Shown: positions 47,293-57,781 of the stretch, in pieces
Numbering within the stretch: position 1 is the stretch's first letter
How the letters are laid out: each line of letters opens with the position of its first letter
Source of the DNA: Phoronis australis
Taxonomy: Eukaryota > Phoronida > Phoronidae
Direction: 5' to 3'
Assembly (NCBI GenBank): GCA_002633005.1
Contig: NMRA01000275.1
Coordinates: forward strand, 333,827-397,826
DNA length: 64,000 nt
Translations under genes and position numbers: made by a program
Notes under the pieces: generated by a model
Seen by the model: the letters and a program-made list of their open reading frames with translations, nothing else
Told to the model about the DNA's origin: nothing
Database searches by the model: none

Positions 47293-47700
47293 ATTCTCTG
47301 GCCTCACGATGATCAAAGACAACAATAATAAGCTATTTCAATGATATATTTTCCGACAAAAGTTCGATCAAACTATGACAATATGGCGGGAACAACTACG
47401 CCCCCAGCCGCTAGAGGCAGCAGTAAAATACTTCTATACAACAAAGAACACTGGGAATAACGGCGATAGCGTGACTAGACTTAATAAAGTTGAATAAGCG
47501 AACTAAAATGAAGTAAATAAAGATATAATGAAGTAATACTTGTACTAATTTAACTAAAGTCTGTATAACAAGATCCATCACAATGTAAACAACAGATCCA
47601 TCACAACAGTTACTTATAGTGCCAAATAGAATTTTTAGCATTATACCAAATAATTATCTTCTCCAGGTATTTTTTCCTAATACCAGTTATCACAACACAC
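47293..47700 (-). mobile_element. Candidate Pao LTR and leader between two Pao coding fragments
   Basis: Noncoding sequence lying between the integrase stop (47713) and the primer site (47292). It must contain the 3' end of the right-hand Pao fragment and the 5' LTR of the left-hand one, possibly as one shared LTR. A G-rich tract GCGGCTGGGGGCG (minus, ~47400) is a candidate polypurine tract. The exact LTR limits are not resolved because no second copy is present. Confidence 0.4.
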
Positions 47701-47712
47701 AAAATAACACCA

Positions 47713-48859
47713 TTAATCAGCTTCCAGCAATAAACACAATTTGGTGACTGGTATTTCATACTGCGAATTTTGTGTTTGCACTGTAGCAATACGCACTAAA
47801 CCTTTGTTGTCAGGTTTGACATCAATAATTTTGCCCATGGGCCACACATTTCTTGGTGAAATATCAAACACAAGCACTATATCACCAATTTTCAAATTTC
47901 TCCTTTGCTTAAGCTATTTCTGCTTTTCTTGAAGACACAGGACATATTCTTTCTTCCACTTTGACCAAAATATGTTGCTCAAATACTGAACTTGTCTCCA
48001 TCGGCGTTTCACTTACATGTCGTTTTTCACAAACACGCCTTGTGCAAACTGTTCACCAGACTTAAATGTAGACATCAACATATGATTAGGAGTCAAGGGT
48101 ACTGGATCTCTGGGATCAGATGACAAAACTGTAAGTGGTCTACTGTTAAGAATGGACTCCACTTCGCAAAACAAGGTTTGAAGGCCTTCGGCGTCTAGTT
48201 TCACTGACTGCTCTTTGGTTAAACCATACAAAATTTTACGGACTGACCTTATCTGCCGTTCCCACAGTCCACCATGGTGACTTGCAGTAGGGGTGTTGAA
48301 TGCCCCCTGTATGCTTTCTTGTTGCAACTCAGCGTGACAAGTCTGTCTTCATTCCATTCTCTGATGGCTGTCGCAACTCTCTGTCTGCACCCACTAAGTT
48401 TGTCCCATTGTCTGACTTCATCCATTTGACAGGACCTCTCCTGAAAATGAATCTTCTAATAGCATTAAAACATGAGTCAAGATCTAATAAGTTTGCTAGC
48501 TCCAAATGACAGGCACGAGATTCAAAACAAGTAAATAGAACCTCGTAACGCTTGTAAACAGATCGACCTCGCTTGATTTCAAGAGGACCAAAGTAGTTGA
48601 CTCCACAGGTGGTGAATGGTTTGTGATCACCAGTGACTCTTTGAACAGGTAAGTCCACCATTTGTTGCTCTCCCAGTCTTCCGAGGTATCTTCTACAATG
48701 AACACATCTTGACAAAGTCTTGCTTGGTTTCAGAATCCAAAATCTTTCACGAAGCTTGGTAAGCACTATATTTTTTCCAGCATGGCCTAATCTTCTGTGC
48801 ATGTCTTGAACTAGAAGGGGCACAACAGGATTGACACCAGGAATAACAATGGGATGCAA
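47713..48859 (-). pseudogene. BEL/Pao integrase and C-terminal DUF5641 domain
   Basis: Leftward: HHCC region (DMHRRLGHAGKNIVLTKLRE, CVHCRR), core with GVNYFGPLEI and RSVYKRYEVLFTCFESRACH, then KWMKSDNGTNLVG (~48420). Next, after a frameshift near 48330, FNTPTASHHGGLWERQIRSV and EVESILNSRPLTVLSSDP, and LTPNHMLMS. The last piece (47895-47713) is the GDIVLVFDISPRNVWPMGKI domain ending KLCLLLEAD. The first catalytic Asp position reads Asn (GVNYFGP). The N-terminal part of pol is missing beyond ~48870. Confidence 0.85.
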
Positions 48860-48869
48860 TTGGCTGTTA

Positions 48870-49059
48870 CAGTTTGTTCCCAGAATTTTCTAGAATCTCT
48901 GGAGTACTTTGACCCCAGAACCCAAAGTTGTAAACACCATCTAAAAATAGATTTTGACGTTTAAGTACATGTCAACAAGTCTAACCTCATGATTTAAAAA
49001 TGCGCAAATTTTGGGCAACTTAAAATGGATCTATTCTTACTAATTACTTAATCAATATT
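48870..49059. other. Junction sequence, nothing recognised
   Basis: About 190 bp of AT-rich sequence between the Pao integrase fragment and the integrase end of gypsy E. No domain or repeat assigned. Confidence 0.3.
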
Positions 49060-50641
49060 TATTCCCTACACTCGGCCACCAAACTTTCGATTGTGCATGT
49101 GCCTTCATTTTAACAATTCCTGGGTGCCCTTCATGAGCTAACTATGCGACCTGGTTTCTCAAACTTTGCACCCTCTCAAAACTAGTTTGGAATAATTCCG
49201 TTGCTGTTGATAACAAAAAAGTCCTTTGTGACAGGAGAATGTCGTTATTCCCTCGATTTCTCGTCCATTTCGATTGGATGGAACCCACTCTTCAAATCCA
49301 ATTTGCTAAATACTATGCTGCCATTTATACAGTGAAGGACCTTGGATATCGTGTTCTGATAACAGCTGTGTTTGCCATATGCATGCCGATGCATACACGG
49401 ATCTCATTACCAGACTGTTTCGGAATAACAACAAGCGGTGATACTGTCGATACTGTCGGTTCGATTATGTCTGCTGCCAACATTTCCGCGAGTTTTGCAT
49501 CCAATTTGCGTCTCATCACAAACGAAATGCGGTGTTGGGCTTGTGCAATGTGTTTGACTGATTCATCTATGTAAATTTTTGCTTGATAGTCACATAATTT
49601 TCCAATACCTCTGCAAGCATAACTATTGAACTTTGATATCCTCCTTGGTCAGTTTTGAGTCACCATTAATCGCATTCACATTAACGCCGATTTTTATATT
49701 CATTGCAGTTTCGCGACTCATGAGGGAACGTCCCTCTCCTTTTGTCACCATGAACTACGCTTCTACCTCATGATCACCAATTTTCACTGTTGCCGCAAAG
49801 CGTCCCAGTAAATTCAGCGGGGTAGATGCACCATATGGGCACAGTCGTTTGGTGCTTCTCGATGTAACGCACTTTATCCTCTGATTTTTCAAGTAAGACC
49901 CTGTTTTACTTCCGCCAATATTTGCGATACATCCAGAGTCCATTAACATAGGGACTAACACACCCGCTACATTAAAGTTAATGGTAGCTTCCATGTCAAT
50001 TTGATCAGTTCCGACAGAAAATGTATAAGTCAGACTCGTCAGATTCCTCAGCACAGTAATCCACGTTCCTAGGCTTGGAACGTTGACCAGTTTTTCGTTT
50101 CACGCCCCCTGAACGAGCCTGAGATTTTCCTTTGTCACGTTTCACATTCTCAGTACGACATACATTAAATAAGTGGCCCTTCAAATTGCATTTGTCACAC
50201 AATGCGTCACGAGCAGGGCATAACGCGTCCTTGGCATAATGCCCGAATTGACCACATTTGAAACATGCTCCCTTTGCTTTTTGGGGTTTATTTTTCACCC
50301 GATTCACTTCAGACTGACCAGATGCTTTTCCATCGCTTTGGTTTGCTCGTTTACGACCTCAAGGGCTCTGGCAATGTCTAATAGTTTACTCAATGTTAAT
50401 GTGTGACCCTGTTGTGACAGTTTTCGCTTCAACTGACCAGATTTGCAACAATCTATTACCTGATCTCGAATTCGTTCATCCCTTTCCGCTTCTGAACTAA
50501 ATTCGCAATTTAAAGCTTGTCGCTTTAACCTTGCAGCATACTGATCAATGGTCTCTGAACCTTGTTTCATCGTACGAAAAACGTAGCTCTTTGTACGGAG
50601 AGTCAGTTTAGGCAAAAAGTAGGCATCTAGTCTGTGCAGGG
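49060..50641 (-). pseudogene. Gypsy element E, right half: gag C-terminus, zinc knuckles, protease, RT start, integrase HHCC
   Basis: Leftward from the boundary with F: gag (RLDAYFLPKLTLRTKSYVFR, 50641-50304), double CCHC knuckle (CFKCGQFGHYAKDALC, CDKCNLKGHLFNVC), protease (LMDSGCIANIGG ~49940), RT N-terminal half (LAEMLAADIIEP, FSKLDLKSGFHPIEMDE, ~49520-49200). It then jumps to an integrase HHCC segment (LAHEGHPGIVKMKA, VWWP ~49160-49070). The catalytic RT motif and RNase H are deleted; several stops are present. Its gag N-terminus is 54439-54685, on the far side of F. Confidence 0.8.
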
Positions 50642-53600
50642 TGTTATATCGTGCATTTATCTGCAGATTCAACCGGATTTAACCACACCATTTAAGGTAC
50701 AATAAAATATATTCAATTCCATAACCCTGCCGACTACAAGTAGTGACCTCTCACGTCAAGAATGTCTCCAAGATATATATAACTAACATCTGGTGTTACA
50801 TAAACACTACAACTCCCCTCATTCTAAATAAACATATACCAAGAAAATAAAACTGAACACGCTAAATACAGACACAGGTCTGATGTACAGACAAAGAATT
50901 CAAAATACAGCGAATATAAGCCTTCAATTAAAAGTCACTAAAGTCTGTCAACAGTATGTCAATTCAGTTCTGTCACTATGTAATGTCATCGTTTATGTGC
51001 ATACATATAGTCTTTCAGATGTTCCGGTGGTCTCCTTTCATGACCAGATCGAAGTTCTAAACCCCTATCACACAATTCAGACGATCCGTCAATGACTTCT
51101 ACATCATCATCTTCTGGCACTTCAGGTTTAACAATTTTTTACAAAAGTGCTATTACAATCATAAGATACCCCATCCTTATTCTGCATTGTGCATTTATTT
51201 CCGTGTTTTGCTCTGGTTCGTAAGTAGTGGACAGTTTGTCCTTGTGTTTTTGTCTGATCAAGACTTCATCACCAATCTCCAAATCCAATGGCTGCACATT
51301 GCGTTTCGTGTCCGTACACCACTTTTTTCAGCTTTTGTTCCGCGTCACTTAATCACGAACATTTTCGAATTCGTCACCGTCTCTATGATTCATAGTACCC
51401 TGTAGTTGAGATAATTTCGTTCGCGATTTTCTCCCAAACATTAACTCTCCCAGTGAAACACCAGTGGTCACGTGCGGTTTGGACCGATATTGCAGAAGGA
51501 ACGTCTGGATTTCCCTTTTCCAGTCTTTCGACTGGGCATGTGCGATTTTAATCCATTTCAGTAGGGATCGAATTTGTCTCTTGACTTCACCGTTTGCAGC
51601 AGGGTAAAGAGGCGTTACCCCCTGTGTGCGATATCATTCGATTCCATAAACAATCGAAATTCCTCAGACGCAAATTGAGGGCAATTATCTGATGTCACAC
51701 ATGTGGTAGCCCGAAGTGAGTGAACATATGGTTTAACATGTTGATAACATTATTCGTCGATATTTCCTTATCAATCTCATAATAACCAGTAAAATAATCT
51801 ACGCATACAAATACCTACTGCCCCCGTGAATAGGTCCCATGAGGTCGATGGCCACCACCAGCCACAGTCCCGTTGGCAAAGACGTAGGCATTAATGCTTC
51901 AGGCGGTGATGGTCTCGAAACCAATTGACAGCCTAAACATGATTTAACATGATTATCAGCGTCCTTGTCCATGCCTGGCCACCACACTTTCGTTCGCAGT
52001 TGCTGCTTCGTGCCAATTATACCTAAATTTCCCAGATGAGCCAACTCGATGCACTTCGACCGCAATACTTTAGGCATTACCAGGCGCACTCCACGTATCA
52101 CCAAATATCCTAAAATAGTCTACTCATCCCTAATCGATGCATAAGTCGGTAATTTAGCTTTTTCCCACTTGTTTAACCAAATACACTCATGTAACTTGCT
52201 CAACTCCTCATCTGTTTTCATGCACTCTTCAACTTCACGAATCAATACCGTGCTGGGTGCGTATGTTTCGCCACAAAACGAATAAGCGATTCTGTTTCCT
52301 GTTCAATCACGGTCTCTTGTCCGTCACCTTTCCGTATTTGTACAAGACAAGACAGAACATCAGCAATGTTCTTTTCACCAGGTTCATATTTCACGGTTAT
52401 GAGCACAATACCGATATCACGTGTCCAAAGAAGACAATTTTGTCCGTTGTGAAATCACATTTCTGCTTGTTTAACATGAGTTTCTTTTCCCGCATTTGCT
52501 GCAACACCTTTTCTAATCCCGCATCATGTTCCTGTTTGTTTTTGCCGAACACAATGATGTCATCCGAAATGTTAATAACTCCTTCGCAGTCACTAAAAAC
52601 CTGCAAAATCACATGTTGGTATTGGTGCAGCGCACTACTCACTTCAAAATTCAGTCGTTTGTATCTGAAAGGTCCATTGTGCGTAACAAAGGTTGTGATG
52701 TCGCATGATTCCTCGTCCAATTCAATTTGGTGGTAACCATATTTCAAGTCCAGCTTGCTAAAAACAGCACTCCCGTTTATTTTGTGCATAATCTCGTCAA
52801 CCGTGGGTATCAGTTGTCGTGCTCTCTTGATCGCGGTATTTGTACGCCTCATCTACACATAACCGAATGTCCTCATTTGACTTCGGCACAATAATTGGGC
52901 TCACCCACTGCGTTGGCTTATCAATAGGGTCAATTATATCCTGTTCCTGCAGCTCATTAATTTCATCATTCACTTTGTCTCTCGGTCTATACGGAACCCT
53001 GTACATAGACTGAGCGACCGGCGTCACATCTCCATCAACATGAAGGTGTAATTGGAAACCATCCAGTTTGTCAGTGCCATCAAAACAATCAGGATATTTA
53101 TCAACCACACTTGTCGAGATTGAATTCGCAATCTTGAACAGACTCAACTGCGTGGCGGTTTCACGACTCAATAATGATTCACCGACACAATCCAGCACCG
53201 CAAAATCTGCTTTAACAGCTTTGTCGCCTACTGAGATCTCTGCATTAAATTTTCCGATCACGCGTAACGGTTCCTGAGCACCGTTCAGCCACAAATTTTC
53301 AGAAAATTTGGTCGAATGACAACAAATCTTCTCACTTTTCAACCGCTCCCATGTTTCTTTGCTTACACTGTTCTTTGACGTTCCAGAATCGATTATCATC
53401 TCCAGATTCACATCACCAACTACAGCCTTCACATGCTTCATTCCGTGGCTGTCATTGTAAAACGCATAACCATCAGAGTCCGACGCACACTGATTTGATT
53501 TACTTGTTTCTGCGATTTATGCCTTCCATTATCACTCCTGCATTTTGCTTCAAAGTGATCAAATTTCCCACACTTCCTGCATTTTTTCCCTTAGCAGGAC

Positions 53601-54438
53601 GGGGTCTGTGCGGATATGACCATAATATCCAAAACTATAGCATTCCAATCCCTTGTTAGATTTATTTGACTGAGGTCGCTGTTCTCGTTTTGGTCTGAAC
53701 CTGATTTTATTGGTCCCACTGACTCTGCTGAAATGACCAGTATCCTAGGGATTTTCTATCGCTTTCACTTGCTGATCGACAGCTTCTAATGCTCGTGAGA
53801 TGTCCAACACTTTGGACAACGTTAGCCCCGCCCCTTCTTGGAGCAATTTACGTCTCAGCCTGGACGATCTGCATTGATCAATTACTTGATCACAAATTTG
53901 CTCTTCTGTTGCCTTGGCTGTGCCAAAGTCACAATCTGCCGCCAGAGTTTTCAATTTTGCAACAAATTGGTAAACCGTTTCCTCCTCCGTTTGTTTTAAA
54001 CTACGAAATTTATGGCGCTCATAGGGTACGTTCAGCTTTGAGGTAAAATACGCATTAAGCTTCCTTACCACCATTTTGTATATGTTGTCAGTCTCGCCGT
54101 CTAGTCACGCCACATCGGCCAAAGTGTCGCAACGATTGTTTTTGGGTATTGTTCGTTATTCCTTTTCCCACGGCAAAGTATTCAAACGATTTCATCCACC
54201 GTTTCCACCGCGCACCAACATTGGCTGCATCTGTGTGACAATCGAAATTTTGCAGTCCATTTAAAGCCACGGCAACAGCCATCATGCGAATATATCATAG
54301 AAATTCACACACGAAAAAAAGCTTCTAAAATGTTCTCCCCGTCGCCACTAATGTTATTTTGCGCATTTATCTGCAGAATCAACCGGATTTAACCACACCA
54401 TTTAGGGTACAATAAAATATATTCTATTCCATAACCAT
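50642..54438 (-). mobile_element. Gypsy element F nested in gag of element E
   Basis: The 3' LTR is 50642-50811 (170 bp, TGTAGTG...ATAACA on the minus strand), preceded by a purine tract GAATGAGGGGAGT. The 5' LTR is partial, 54352-54438, sharing about 85 bp (GGTTATGGAAT, GGTGTGGTTAAATCCGGTTG) with the other. CAGGG flanks both ends (50637-50641, 54439-54443). A primer-site-like TGGCGACGGGGAG follows the 5' LTR at ~54347-54335. Upstream and downstream gag parts of E face each other across it. Confidence 0.75.
51010..54285 (-). pseudogene. Coding remains of gypsy F: gag-protease-RT-integrase
   Basis: Gag from ATG 54285 (MMAVAVALNGLQNF) with a break near 54080, capsid to 53745, zinc knuckles ~53660-53540 (FGYYGHIRTD; CRKCGKFDHFEAKC), protease (MIIDSGTSKNSVS ~53390), and RT (GSAVFSKLDLKYGYHQIELD; catalytic ISDD, normal for this lineage; 52797-52397, after a frameshift at ~52800). 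A deletion removes the RT end and most RNase H, leaving only PGEKNIADVLS at ~52340. Then come HHCC (~52060-51930), integrase core (~51830-51560, TSDNCPQFA) and a tail ending PPEHLKDY at ~51020. Multiple stops. Confidence 0.8.
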
Positions 54439-54705
54439 CAGGGTTTCCTTCGAAGATGTCCTGTAGATCCATGCCCACCATATGCAACAACAGAGAGCAT
54501 TTTTGGTTTACATTTGTAATACCTTTCCCTTTAACAAAGAAGGTGAACACTTTCCTCCATCGTTTCCAATGCGAGCCCACGGCGGATGCCTCCCTGGACT
54601 TATCGAATTGAGGCAATGGATTTAATTCAAAGCATCCATTGTCCAACAAATTCTCACCACACAATAAACCTAAACCACTAAACATAAAAGTTTCGTATCC
54701 TCGTT
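54439..54705 (-). pseudogene. Gypsy element E, gag N-terminal part
   Basis: Begins at ~54685 (MFSGLGLLCGENLLDNGCFE) and contains SHWKRWRKVFTFFVKGKGIT and LLHMVGMDLQDIFEGNP, the usual N-terminal gag helices. It stops at the boundary with F; the next gag helix continues at 50641 with a small gap and a +1 shift. A primer-site-like TGGCAACGAGG lies just upstream (~54708-54698). Confidence 0.7.
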
Positions 54706-54709
54706 GCCA

Positions 54710-55040
54710 GGTTGTACTGTTTTATCTACTTATTAACCAGATTAAAATGCCAGATTGAAATAACAGTGAACTATTATAGTTTATTGGATTCCACTCCCTA
54801 GTGCCACCCAGTGAGTAGCTACAACACTACTCATCTTAAGTCTTATTTACTAGTAGAAAAGTCCGACAGCACAACTGAACAGCATGAAATATCCTTTCTC
54901 CTTTAAAGAAAACTAAGTCCTACGTCCTTGATCTAGTATCCACTAAATAGTATCATAAAACTATTACTATAAAGCAAAATAATGTGCTTCGTGTGGTATA
55001 GCTATCCATGTAGGCAGGGCATTTTACTTGTCTTCATGTG
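54710..55040 (-). mobile_element. Candidate LTR between gypsy G and gypsy E
   Basis: Noncoding. On the minus strand a purine tract (AAAGGAGAAAGGA, ~54890) precedes an AT-rich stretch containing AATAAA-type sites. It runs to the primer site of element E at ~54708. It could be E's 5' LTR, G's 3' LTR, or a single LTR shared by both. No second copy was found to fix its limits. Confidence 0.4.
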
Positions 55041-55049
55041 GTTTGGCCA

Positions 55050-56060
55050 GTAGTTGTGGGTTGGGTTTCACATCCTTTGTCGCAGTTGGCTTCAACAATG
55101 TTGTTGGTGTAGTGCCTACATTTCGGTGTGGTCTATGTAGCAAAGGAGCATGTTCCGAGGTGCATTTTAAATCTACTCGATTTCACCTGTAGCTGCCCTC
55201 TTGTGTGTCCGCAATGTAGGAGCAATCACTTAAAGCTTTTGTAACTATGGCTTTACTCTTCTCCTTCTTTCCTTTAAGCACAGGTCGCATTCTGACAACG
55301 TCACCCTCTTCAAGTGGCTGTGGGTCTTTGGCTGCACAATCATGGTACAAGTTTTGGCGTGTTTTCTGTTTTTCGCTCAGCTTCAATGTCGACAGTGCAT
55401 GGCTTGAGGAGACTGGTTGTCATGAGCAACAGTGTACGGGCTCTCCGATTGTTGAGCCGCTGCATATAGAACTGCTTGTTAGCCCTTGCGTTGGAGTGTT
55501 ACATACCTCCAGCAGTTTGCAATGCCAATAACCATCCTGTAAGTCGAAATGACTAAAAATTTTGGCCTTCGCCAAGTCAGGGACCATGTTGTTAAGGACT
55601 GGCATTGTGTAGTGCTCGCTTTTTATTGCCTTGTTGAGGGGTCTAGGATCAATACAGATCCGAAGGTCACCAGACTTCTTTATTGTAACTGCCATTTGGC
55701 TTACCCAGTTGCCAGGCTGATCGACCTTTTCTGTGACCCCCCTCTCTCTCATCTTTGCCAACTTGGCCTCCACTTTGGCTGTGATGGATACAGGTACTTT
55801 TCGGGGTGGACACACAACTGGTGAGGCAAAATCCTTAACCTCGATATGGACACTGTCTGGCAATGAGCCCAGGTCGCCGTCTAAAGGGTTAGGGTGCTGA
55901 GTGGTGATGTCTGAGGTCACCGTGTTAACCATTTTGAACGATTCATAGTTAATTGTAACTAGACCCATCTTCTCCACACAAAGCCAACTCAGTAGGGGAG
56001 TGAGGTGATTGTCAACGACAGTGAAAAGGACCTCATGCTTCTTGCCCGTCTGGGTTTTTC
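55050..56060 (-). pseudogene. Gypsy fragment G2: protease end, RT start, integrase C-terminus
   Basis: Protease C-terminus (~56040-55950), RT N-terminal half 55950-55500 (SITAKVEAKLAKMRERGV, GDLRICIDPRPLNKAIKSEH, IFSHFDLQDGYWHCKL). A deletion then joins to an integrase C-terminal chromodomain-like part (KLSEKQKTRQNLYHDCAAKD, EEGDVVRMRP, 55386-55183) and a Pro-rich tail to 55050. The catalytic RT half, RNase H and integrase core are missing. Confidence 0.75.
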
Positions 56061-56099
56061 AACTTTAGCACGCATGTCTGTAGATACGGGATGATTTGG

Positions 56100-57386
56100 T
56101 GCAGTTGGTGGAGATTGAGCTCTGTCAGGTGCGGCTGGACAAGGCTCAATGATCTTGGTTGTAGGGTTCTCTACTCTAGATATGTTGTTCTATGCAAGAA
56201 ACGACCTGTTCGACTACATTGGATAGAATATGATCTTGGTTCTGGGCCAATTCCAGTTACGATGCCAATGATCCAATCCTTCTTGGCTACATCTTGATAG
56301 TAGATGAGTTGGTTTGTTGACAATTCTGGAAGTTCTCGCCCAACAATGGTAGCTGCTGGAGGTCTTGGGCTGTTTGGGTTGGTGTACTTGGGGAGGCTTC
56401 CGCCAAGTTTGCGTCCAAAAAGTAGTTCAGCAGGTGATGGAGAGTTTGCACCTTGGGGAGTTGTTCGATACTGAAGAAGGCTATTGTCGATGTCGTTATA
56501 ACAGCGCTTTCACCACGCCCACCATCCTTTCAATGAACCCATGGGAACGTGGATGGTGTGGGGATGATGTAACGTGGGTGATCCCATATCTGGCCATGAG
56601 TTCTTTAAATAGTTTGCCTATAAACTGGGGGCCATTGTCAGTGATGATGGAATTTGGAATTCCAAACATTTCAAGGGTTTCCATCATCAGTTTGCTGATG
56701 GTATGGCTTAACGTGTTGGATGCAAGCTTGTGGAGAACAGGATAGCGTGTTGAATAGTCAGCGATGAGCAAGTATTCGCAGCCATCCAGGTGGAACTAGT
56801 CAGCATTGAGGGTGTGCTATGGCACATTTGGTACGTCTTGGCTTATTGAGTCGAAGGGCTCCTTCGACTGCGATCGCTGATATTGTTGGCAAGTTTCACA
56901 ACTACCCACCAAGATGGTTATATCGTCGGAAATCCCACACCAGAAAACAGTATCTTTGGCAAGCTGTTGACACCGTGTGATGCCTTGATGTCCTTCATGT
57001 ATCTTTGCCAGATAAAGTTGTTGAAGGGTGGCTGGAATTATGACGCGTTTCCCTTTCAGGATGAGGCCGTCTTCCAGGCTCAGTTTGTCTCTGACACTCC
57101 AGTATGGCCTGAGACTTGCTGGGAGTTCTGTAATTGTACTTAGGAAACCAGTGCTTATGAAGTCGCTCAACAATGAAAGTTGGACATCTTTTTGTGTCTC
57201 GGAACGTATTTCAATCAGTCTCTCGGATGAGAACTGAACAAAACAGACTTTTAGATCAAGGTGGATTTCACGATCTGTGGATGTCTTTGGTAGACGTGAC
57301 AGGCTGTCTGCTAATACCATTTCTTTACCTGGTCGATATTTAATGGTATAGTCATACCTCTGTAGCCGTTGATGGCGAAAGTTCAG
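56100..57386 (-). pseudogene. Gypsy fragment G1: RNase H end and integrase
   Basis: RNase H C-terminus (IKYRPGKEMVLADSLSRLPK, ~57320), spacer, HHCC (HEGHQGITRCQQLAKDTVFW, CETCQQY, ~56990-56880), and core (TDNGPQF ~56640, HGFIERMV ~56520; the usual N at N-G is HG). The C-terminal region contains LLFGRKLGG (~56410) and degrades to ~56100. It ends abruptly at 57386 against the Harbinger transposase. It overlaps G2 in domain content, so G1 and G2 are separate copies of related elements. Confidence 0.8.
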
Positions 57387-57781
57387 GGGGAGTTGCCCCC
57401 TCAGTACCACTTACTGGGGGACTCTGCCTATCCCTTGTCTACCTTCGTCATTGTACCGTTTAAGGACAATGGCCACTTAACACCAGAGCAGAAGTCGTTT
57501 AATTATAAGCACAGTGCTACGAGAGTGGACATTGAAAGATGCTTCGGCCGTCTGAAAGGAAAATTTAGGAAACTGAAGTTCTTGGACATGAGAAAAACAG
57601 AGGACATGCCTTCAGTCATTGTTGCATGTTGTGTGCTTCATAATCTCATAATTAATGAAGATATGGAAGAGGATGACGACGATGATGAGTTGGAAAATGA
57701 TGATGGACATCAGCCCACTAATGGTGCCCCAGAGTTAAGAGCGGTTACCAAGAGGCAGGAGATCATGCTTTTACTGGCTTG
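57387..57781 (+). pseudogene. PIF/Harbinger (HARBI1-like) nuclease, C-terminal half
   Basis: An uninterrupted plus-strand frame begins at the junction with gypsy G1: GELPPQYHLLGDSAYPL (catalytic Asp of GDSAYPL), TPEQKSFNYKHSATRVDIER (catalytic Glu in VDIERCFGRLKG), and CCVLHNLIINE, followed by an acidic Asp/Glu tail and a stop at 57781. The N-terminal half with the first catalytic Asp is absent, and I see none of it left of the retroelement block. It faces the Myb/SANT gene at 59254-63187, the usual partner in Harbinger elements. It is truncated and inactive as it stands. Confidence 0.8.

Noticed and set aside
49239-49574. 111-codon plus-strand frame
   Set aside because: Exactly antisense to the reverse transcriptase remains of gypsy E.
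52257-52736. 159-codon plus-strand frame
   Set aside because: Antisense to the reverse transcriptase of gypsy F; its length reflects the coding constraint of the other strand.
35058-57386. Possibility of an intact endogenous retrovirus or envelope gene
   Set aside because: No envelope-like signal peptide plus transmembrane frame was seen, and every pol frame is broken; these are LTR retrotransposon remains.
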